DNA of 41,287 nt from an archaeon (lineage in GTDB: Archaea > Nanobdellota > Nanobdellia > Pacearchaeales > GW2011-AR1): NCBI GenBank assembly GCA_018694115.1, contig JABHNB010000013.1, positions 1 to 41,287 on the forward strand, read 5' to 3'. Made by a program: the position numbers and the translations under genes. Below, in pieces: positions 1-6,800 of the stretch. The notes under the pieces were generated by a model. The model was not told the DNA's origin, did not search any database, and worked only from the letters and a program-made list of their open reading frames with translations. The stretch's first letter is position 1, and every line of letters starts with the position of its first letter.

Positions 1-1932
1 AACAACATTCCCGGTTAGAAAGCCGGCTTCAACAGTTTCGTTAGTCTCCTCCGCAACAACCTCTTCTTCTTCAATAATCTCGGTTTCATTTACGGACTCT
101 TCCTCAACCACTTCGGTTACATTTTCAGATTCAGTAGTTTCGTTTCCCTCCACGATAGTTTCATTAGCAACAGTCTCGTTAGCTTCCCCAACAACTTCTT
201 CATCAGTTTCATTTACAATACTTTCATTTAAAGTCGTTTCATTCATGTAACCCAAAGCAATCGCATCCTCTTCAGTTGCGTACCAATATACCTTAAGCCT
301 AGAATCATTAATCGTAATATTCATATCATCAATCACACTATATGCCAAAATCTCACTATAATTCAACTCATCAGGGGCGTGTACAATAACTCTCTTCTCC
401 ATTGTCACATTAGAAATTAAACTCTCATTCGCCTGAGGAGCTTCAGTATAATATTCCACTGCAACTTCTCCTGCACCAGAACCAACAATACTTCCCACAT
501 CAACAAGGGTAGAATTAGCAGTCTCCACAATATCTCCACCAGCATCAAGTTCATCCTCAAGAACAACATTTCCAGAAATAGTAAATCCTGTCAACCAATT
601 CCAGAATTGGATCAGCCATCCCTTGCCCTCAGAAATCTCAAGAGCCACATTTCCGGTCATTAGCCCAGAGACAATCTCTTCTCTCTCAGCCTCTTCAACT
701 ATATTCCCATAATCCTCGATCTCCGCCTCAGCCTCAGCAATCTCTTCATCAGTAAGCACCGAAATATTCTCAGCATTCTTATGAATCTCAACCCTGTAAT
801 CTCCATCACTTTCATTCACCTTAAATTTCTTTAGCCATTTTACCGGCCGATTAATAACTGCCTTATATTGAAGTGTCGTTACATTCTCCAGAAGCGTAAC
901 ATTCACTAGGGTTTCGTTCAAGATCGTTTCGTTCAGAGTTTCATTCAAAAGCGTTTCGTTCAGAATTGTTTCATTGAGTAAAGTTTCGTTTAGAATTGTC
1001 TCATTAGCTAATGTCTCGTTCAAAACTGTTTCATTAGCTAGCGTCTGATTATCGACCGTCTCATTCAGGATTGTTTCATTAACAATAGTTTCGTTTGAAT
1101 CGGTCTCATTCAAATCTCCTCCAACCCCCCCTTCTCCACCAACATCTTCCACCCCATCGTTATCCTCTTCTTCAGGAACTTCAGTTTCATTGCTTTCTTC
1201 TTCATCTTCTTCATCTTCTAAACTTTCATTAGTAGCTTCATCTTCTTCCTCTTCCTCGATCTCTTCTTCTACTTCCTCGTCCGCTTCTTCCTCCCCTTCT
1301 TCATCAGTTGAATCTTCAGAATCTACAACATCTTCATCTATCACCAAATTATCTGCCACAACACTCTCTTTCGAAGTATCTTTCTTATCAACTTTCTTTT
1401 CCTTTTTTTCTTTGGGCTCACCAGAGTCATCCTTTGAGGACTTATCTTTCTTACCTTCATCAGAACTTGAACTCTCAGTTACAGAATCTCCAGAATCGCT
1501 ACTAGCACTACTGCTCTCTCCACTATCCGAACTTCCGGAATCACCGGAATCACCGCCATCACTCCCGCCACTATCTCCATCAGAATCACCGCCACTATCT
1601 CCCCCACTATCTCCCCCACTATCTCCACCATCATCAACTGCAAATCCAGTCACACGACCCCAAGCACTACCTGCAAATCTTCCAGTTTGTTCCACAAATT
1701 TCTTAGAAAAATCTCCGTCGTTCGCAAGATAATCTGTGGAATAACCCACGATAATCAGCGTCGACAAAATCATGAAGCCCAACAAAAACAAAAACTTTTT
1801 AGAAACCTTTTTTTCTTCTACTTTTCCAAGGTATCTTTTCTTAACTTTTCCAGTTACAGGATCTCGATAACTCTGGTAAATGTACGGCCCGTAGCTCTTC
1901 CCCTTTTTCTTAACCACCCTTTTATAACTCAT
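1..1932 (-). CDS. Membrane-anchored acidic, sequon-rich surface protein (3' end outside window)
   Basis: An open minus-strand frame of 644 codons runs from the ATG at 1932 to the window edge with no stop. Residues 1-46 are basic with a Tyr-rich stretch (SYGPYIYQSYRDP). A single membrane helix follows at about 47-64, then Gly/Asp/Ser-rich repeats (about 101-150), a Lys-rich patch, and a very acidic Glu/Asp run (about 200-262). Residues 274-352 hold 16 N-x-T sequons, mostly spaced five residues apart (L/A/V-N-E-T). A folded-looking segment follows (VKWLKKFKV, TGNV and TGF motifs), then a second Asn-Glu-Thr-rich stretch near the edge. The layout fits a surface protein with a heavily N-glycosylated, mucin-like stalk; glycosylation is inferred. 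A TATA-like CCTTTAAAAG lies at 1969-1978. The function is unknown. Confidence 0.85.
   Translation of the reverse strand, partial: MSYKRVVKKKGKSYGPYIYQSYRDPVTGKVKKRYLGKVEEKKVSKKFLFLLGFMILSTLIIVGYSTDYLANDGDFSKKFVEQTGRFAGSAWGRVTGFAVDDGGDSGGDSGGDSGGDSDGDSGGSDGGDSGDSGSSDSGESSSASSDSGDSVTESSSSDEGKKDKSSKDDSGEPKEKKEKKVDKKDTSKESVVADNLVIDEDVVDSEDSTDEEGEEEADEEVEEEIEEEEEDEATNESLEDEEDEEESNETEVPEEEDNDGVEDVGGEGGVGGDLNETDSNETIVNETILNETVDNQTLANETVLNETLANETILNETLLNETILNETLLNETLNETILNETLVNVTLLENVTTLQYKAVINRPVKWLKKFKVNESDGDYRVEIHKNAENISVLTDEEIAEAEAEIEDYGNIVEEAEREEIVSGLMTGNVALEISEGKGWLIQFWNWLTGFTISGNVVLEDELDAGGDIVETANSTLVDVGSIVGSGAGEVAVEYYTEAPQANESLISNVTMEKRVIVHAPDELNYSEILAYSVIDDMNITINDSRLKVYWYATEEDAIALGYMNETTLNESIVNETDEEVVGEANETVANETIVEGNETTESENVTEVVEEESVNETEIIEEEEVVAEETNETVEAGFLTGNVV
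798..1112 (-). repeat. Tandem Asn-Glu-Thr sequon block within the surface protein gene
   Basis: The minus strand encodes 13 NET, one NQT and two NVT triplets in about 78 residues (274-352), spaced mostly by two hydrophobic residues. Both AAT and AAC, and ACA, ACG and ACT, are used, so the array is kept at protein level and not as an exact DNA repeat. On the plus strand it shows as repeated GTTTCATT and GTCTCGTT. The last part of the listed span is non-repeat sequence following the block. Confidence 0.85.
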
Positions 1933-1955
1933 AGTATCATAATAGATAAATATCT

Positions 1956-2088
1956 GTGGAATAACTAACTTTTAAAGGTTTTGAAATATAAAAATTCCGA
2001 ATAAAATGAGAAATTTTGTGGAATAACAAAACATTTTGGAAGAAACACAAAAAACCTCAAAATTTGTCATTAATTTTTGTGGAATAAC
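1956..2088 (+). promoter_or_regulatory. Three GTGGAATAAC sites at 61-62 base spacing between divergent genes
   Basis: Identical decamers lie at 1956-1965, 2018-2027 and 2079-2088, all in the same orientation, each preceded by T-rich sequence. The sequence between them is not repeated. The first copy lies between the TATA-like box (1969-1978) and the ATG (1932) of the minus-strand surface gene, the usual place for an archaeal repressor to block initiation. A further exact copy is inside that gene at 1736-1745, and a one-base variant precedes the Cys-rich surface gene at 37004-37013. Operator function is inferred. Confidence 0.5.
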
Positions 2089-2203
2089 TCCCAAAATCAT
2101 GAAAAATTTGCTAGAAAAATGATTCAAAAAAGATAAAATACACAAATAATCCAATAAATCTCCCAACCGCAACCTATTTAAATCAAATTTTTTTTCATAC
2201 AAC

Positions 2204-2563
2204 ATGAAAGCAGGAAGAAAAGCAAGCGGTGGCCGATACAAGAAGCCAAAGAAACGAAAGTTAACTGGGCGACAAGGCCAAACAAGAATCGTAAAACTCG
2301 GAGAGAAAAAGACAAAGCTACTTAGTGGAAGAGGAACTACAAAGAAACTTGTCTCTTTCCATGGTAACGAAGCAAACATAATGGTAAACGGAAAAGCAAA
2401 GAAGGCAGGAATCAAGAATGTTCTTGAGACTCCAGCAAATCATTTTCTCGCAAGACAGAACATTCTAGTAAAAGGTTCAATTATCGAAACAGAACTTGGT
2501 AAGGCAAGGATAACTAACCGTCCAAGCCAAGAAGGAATGATCCAAGCAGTTATCGTCGAGTAA
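2204..2563 (+). CDS. rps8e: Small-subunit ribosomal protein eS8
   Basis: This 119-residue basic protein is a component of the 30S subunit shared by archaea and eukaryotes. The N-terminal block (GRKASGGRYKKPKKRK) and the C-terminal block (ARQNILVKGSIIETELGKA followed by RITNRPSQEG) match the eS8 family along their whole length, and the length is normal for archaea. A TATA-like CTATTTAAA lies about 30 bases before the ATG. Its intergenic region is shared with the divergent surface protein gene and carries the GTGGAATAAC repeats, the nearest being about 115 bases upstream. TFB follows 62 bases downstream with its own TATA-like element, so the two may be transcribed separately. Confidence 0.95.
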   Translation: MKAGRKASGGRYKKPKKRKLTGRQGQTRIVKLGEKKTKLLSGRGTTKKLVSFHGNEANIMVNGKAKKAGIKNVLETPANHFLARQNILVKGSIIETELGKARITNRPSQEGMIQAVIVE

Positions 2564-2625
2564 TTATTCTAAGAAATATTAAGAACCGAAACGCTTTTAA
2601 AGGCAATCCATTTATAAGCTTTACT

Positions 2626-3573
2626 ATGGCTGGTGCGAAGAAATGTCCGGAGTGTAGCAGTTCTAATCTAGTTTACGATGAAACCAGAGGAGAAGTTTTC
2701 TGTAATAATTGTGGGACAGTTACCGAGGAGAAAATGGTTGATACATCACATGAGCTTCGAGCCTTCGACAAATCGGAGAAAAAGTCTCGTGGAGGAGCAC
2801 CGATTTCTATTCAAAAATTCGATAAGGGTCTTACAACCAATGTTGGTGAAATCTCAGATATCTACAAGTTAGATTCTACACAACAAACAAGGAAATATCT
2901 AAGATTAAAGAAATGGCAAGAAAGAGTTTCAACCTCTATTGAAAGAAATTTAAGACTTGCAATGTCAGAACTACGAAGGGTTGCATCATTTCTTGATTTA
3001 CCTTCAGTTGTTCGAGACGAAGCAGCTAGAATCTACAATTTCGTTCTTCAAAGAGGACTTGTTCGGGGAAGATCGATGGAGTCAGTGATCGCAGCGTGTA
3101 TTTACGCAGCTTGCCGTTCTTATAACATCCCAAGAACACTTGATGAGATTTCGGGAGCATCAGAAGTAGAAAGAAAAGAGATCGGACGAACATATCGATT
3201 CATTATCCGAAAGATTGGTCTTAAGGTAACTCCTTCAAGTCCTAATGACTACATCTCAAGATTCTCTTCAACACTTCATCTTTCTCCAGCAGCACAAAAT
3301 GAAGCCCTTAAGATCTTACAGAAAGCGGAAGTTTCAGAATTAACATCGGGAAGAGGCCCTGCAGGGATTGCAGCAGCAGCACTTTACGTTGCAGCACTAA
3401 TCAACGACGAGAAAAAGACTCAAAGAGAAGTTGCAGATGTCGCAGGAATAACTGAAGTAACCATCAGAAACAGATACAAAGAGCTTCTAGAGAGACTTGA
3501 TCTCGAAGATAAGCTCAAGATCAAAGAGAACGAATCTAAGAAGAAAAAGAAAACAGAGCAAGCAACTCAATAA
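2626..3573 (+). CDS. tfb: Transcription initiation factor B (TFB)
   Basis: TFB bridges TBP bound at the TATA box and RNA polymerase. The N-terminal zinc ribbon is visible as CPEC at residues 8-11 and CNNC at 26-29. The reader/linker region contains RGGAPISI and FDKGLTTNVG. Two cyclin-like repeats follow (about 105-200 and 205-295), the second ending in a helix-turn-helix (VADVAGITEVTIRNRYKEL) that would contact the BRE element. The 315-residue length is typical for archaea. The C-terminus ends in a lysine-rich tail. A TATA-like CTTTTAAAGG lies about 29 bases before the ATG. No second TFB is seen in the window. Confidence 0.97.
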   Translation: MAGAKKCPECSSSNLVYDETRGEVFCNNCGTVTEEKMVDTSHELRAFDKSEKKSRGGAPISIQKFDKGLTTNVGEISDIYKLDSTQQTRKYLRLKKWQERVSTSIERNLRLAMSELRRVASFLDLPSVVRDEAARIYNFVLQRGLVRGRSMESVIAACIYAACRSYNIPRTLDEISGASEVERKEIGRTYRFIIRKIGLKVTPSSPNDYISRFSSTLHLSPAAQNEALKILQKAEVSELTSGRGPAGIAAAALYVAALINDEKKTQREVADVAGITEVTIRNRYKELLERLDLEDKLKIKENESKKKKKTEQATQ

Positions 3574-3610
3574 TCTTTTAAACTACCATTTCTTATCAAA
3601 TTCATCACAC

Positions 3611-3625
3611 GGGGAAGATGCCAGA
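3611..3625 (+). repeat. Possible degenerate copy of the tRNA-Leu 5' end
   Basis: GGGGAAGATGCCAGA resembles the tRNA-Leu 5' end GGGGAGATGCCGGA with one extra A and one substitution. It lies 56 bases before the tRNA. A small inverted repeat (AGCAA/TTGCT) follows. The match is short and could be chance; it is noted because a 3' copy also exists downstream. Confidence 0.3.
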
Positions 3626-3666
3626 AAGTAGCAAGTGAATTGCTTCATATCCAACATCATCTTTGT

Positions 3667-3750
3667 GGGGAGATGCCGGAGTGGTCAAACGGGCTTGGCT
3701 TAGGACCAAGTGGCTTTTTGCCTACGGGGGTTCGAATCCTCCTCTCCCCA
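3667..3750 (+). tRNA. tRNA-Leu, anticodon TAG
   Basis: The acceptor stem GGGGAGA/TCTCCCC closes with discriminator A. The anticodon stem CTTGG/CCAAG encloses loop CTTAGGA, giving anticodon TAG. A long variable arm (TGGCTTTTTGCCTA) marks a class II tRNA, and the T-loop is TTCGAAT. No CCA is encoded. The gene is flanked by partial copies of its own 5' and 3' ends. Confidence 0.95.
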
Positions 3751-3767
3751 TTTATTCTAAACCTCCG

Positions 3768-3849
3768 TACGGGGGTTGAGTGATTTGCTCTAGGACAAAT
3801 TTATACATTATCTAGAGTAAATTACGAACAGAATCCTCCTCTCCCCATT
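3768..3849 (+). repeat. Broken copy of the tRNA-Leu 3' end, interrupted by a hairpin
   Basis: TACGGGGGTT at 3768-3777 repeats tRNA positions 3723-3732, and GAATCCTCCTCTCCCCATT at 3831-3849 repeats 3734-3752 exactly over 19 bases. Between them are 53 bases containing an inverted repeat, ATTTGCTCTAG (3783-3793) and CTAGAGTAAAT (3812-3822), which pair over 11 positions with one G-T wobble. This could be a tRNA-end duplication left by an element that used the tRNA as attachment site, or a decayed tRNA copy. Confidence 0.7.
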
Positions 3850-3868
3850 CTTAAGAATTAATTAATAT

Positions 3869-6800
3869 CTATAAAAAAGGAAACCATTCTTCGTCCCAGT
3901 AATAAATCTGAGCGCCCACATTGTCCCCAATTTTATCTTCCAGGTATAACTGAGATTGCCTTATTCTAATCTCTCCCCCACTAGAATCTTCTCCAATAGG
4001 ATAATTAACCTCTCCTTCAATAACTATGTCTCCACCACTCATTGAATCTCCAACAGAACTTCTAGCATCTCCCCCAATAGTTATGTCTCCAAGAGTCATA
4101 GAAGTTCCCACCGGACCTTCAGCATCTTCCTCAATAATTATTTCTCCGCCATCCAATAAAGTTCCCACCGGACCTTCCGCAGTTCCTTCAACAGTTATTC
4201 TTCCCCCACCCATAAAATTTCCAACATAACCTTCAACGTTTCCTTCAATAACTATTTCTCCACGATTCATTGAATCTCCCAAATCTCCAAGTATCCTCCC
4301 AGTAACAGTTATTTTATCATATTCCCCATCATTCAATTTGTCAACATCGTCGTTATCGTTATATAAAATAACGTCCAAAGTAACCACCTTACTACTCTCC
4401 CCGCCTTCTTCAGAGGTATCACTCTCTTCATCGGAATAACCCTTAAGGGTGTTTACTATCCCCTCAAGTACTCCAAGCCTATAAAATTCTAAATCCTCAT
4501 TTAACCCATATTTCTTCAAGTTACTCGCATGAACGATAACCTTTTCAGATTTTGCATTCTTTATTTTTCCAAAACTAATTCTCCCCTCAATAATCTTCCC
4601 AATTTCTTGGTCACTATCAATTTCAAAAATCACGTAATGTCGGTCCCCAGTTTTTTCCTCAACATACATTCCAGTAGGAATTCCTTCAAAGAAAATACCA
4701 GGCCCATAAAAACTGAATCCTTTCTTTTTCTCCGCCCCATTGACCTCTTCTGCAGCATTGCCTTCCACCGTAGTCGATTCTTCCTCACCCTCCCCTGCAG
4801 TCAACTCCCCTGCCAAATCAACAGGGATATCAGTTACCCCCACCCCTTTCTTAGCTGCCGCGACAACTTCCTTACTGTTCACCTTACCACGACCATTGAA
4901 CTCAACAATCATTCGGTAAATGGCCGCCCTCCAGGACAAAGCCTCTGCCCTATTCGCATTAGTTCCCTGGGGGAAAATATCTCCAACGCCAATAATTGTA
5001 TTCAATCTTCTAATATAACCAACAACCCGAGGAGTTTCATCACTTGCCAGATCTCCATCAACTAATTTTGGAATATTTTCTCTAAGAAACGCCAACTCCT
5101 TCTGAACATCTTGATAACTCTGTCTTGTATTATTCAACAATCCTCGACTCTCGTCCAAAATTGAAAGAGTACTATTATCAATTGCTTCAATAGACTTCAA
5201 ATCATTCTCCACACTATTAATATCCAACCAACAAGTTAAATCTGGCGTACCACAAGTCCCTACAGCCTTCCAACGCGAACTATTTGCATTTGTAGACGTA
5301 ACACCTGCCTCAGGATTAGCAGAAGCACAGATCCTTACAATTCCTCTCAAAGCAATTTCTGGTTGAATCGCTTCTTCTGCACCTGCCTGGATATTCGGAT
5401 TAATTAGAGGTATTGCCGATTTAGTTCCCGAGATACATTCTTTTTCGGTATTAATGTTAGTCTCACTAGCTTGCTCCTCAACATACTTCTTCTGAATATA
5501 ATCTAAACCAAAATCAGTCGTAACTTGCTTAAAGCCACACTCTTCCTTAGCATCCACAACTACGCACAATTCCTTATATCCTGAAGGGGCCGTAAAGTCA
5601 ATAGATTCATCAGCTTCTTCACCCCGAGGAATAAATCCATTCTTAACATGAACTGACGGGTTTGTTCGATAATATGTGGACTGGGGAGGATTCTTCAAGT
5701 AAATCTGATATTGTACTCCCTTATCATTTCCAGCATAAATATGGTAATACAGTTTGTAATGCGAAGTTGCAGGAACCGTAGCCTCTGAAAAAGTTCTTTC
5801 AGAGAAATGTGCATAAAATTGAGTTGGACTCTCCGGTTCAAGTAAATTATTCAGTCCCTCTGCAGAGGTTGGAATTGTAGTTCCTACAAAAGCTCTACAA
5901 ACTTCTCCTCCGGCCTCCTGAACATTCCTAACTCTAAACGCCTTGAAGGCATTTTGAGCATAATCGTTTTGAAAGAAATCTATTCCCTTCTGAAGATTAT
6001 CCCAAGAGTGTTGAACAGTCAAATATTCTCCTCCCCCCCGAGTACCTTGGAATCCACCATAAAGTCCCTCGACAAATCGCGGAATTAATAAATCCATCAC
6101 AGGGGAAAGTTGTCTCCAGAAAAACTCACAAAGATAAATCGAAGTAATCTCATCACAAATACCTACGTGTTCACCAGTTTCAAGACTAAGCTCCAAACAA
6201 TCTCTTTCCGATTTCAAAATAGAAACATAAGAGTCAAGTCCTGCATGAATACCCGTAAGACAAACCGGTACAAAAATACCTTCCTGGGCATTTGGTAAAC
6301 AAAGCGCAATACTTCCAATAATTCCTGTCTGAACAACATCTGAAACAGGCATCTTTCCGCCAAGATCACATCGAGAAGTTGGGCAAATAACTGGATCACA
6401 CGTATTAAACATCCACTGACAATCTTCAGGGCTCATAAAGTCTTGACACTCAAAATCTCCGGTATCACTCATCGGAGGACCAAGATCAATACTCTGTCCA
6501 AGAATATTGATAATTCTCTGACCTGCCTGACTAGAAGCCTGCCTTATTGCCTCTCGTGCTTTAGAATAAAGTTCCTTAACTTTCTCCGGTTTCAATGAAG
6601 GACAAGGAATAAACCGATCCACACTTCCCGCAGAATTGGCATCAAAACTTTGACAAACATCATCAGGGTACTGGCCATTCTCCATCAATCCATTCGGACC
6701 AACATTACAGATCTTAAAATATTTTACATCTCCTGCAGCAGTATAACCCTGAGGTGAATTATCGATAAATGTTCCTGCAGAATTAGGCACCATTACATAC

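Noticed and set aside
798-1112. Regular repeats that could suggest a CRISPR array
   Set aside because: Units are 9-15 bases, in frame, with no constant repeat and spacer lengths; they encode NET sequons.
1190-1732. Plus-strand Ser-rich open frame
   Set aside because: It is the antisense reading of the acidic (GAA/GAT-rich) part of the surface protein on the minus strand; no promoter or plausible protein features of its own.
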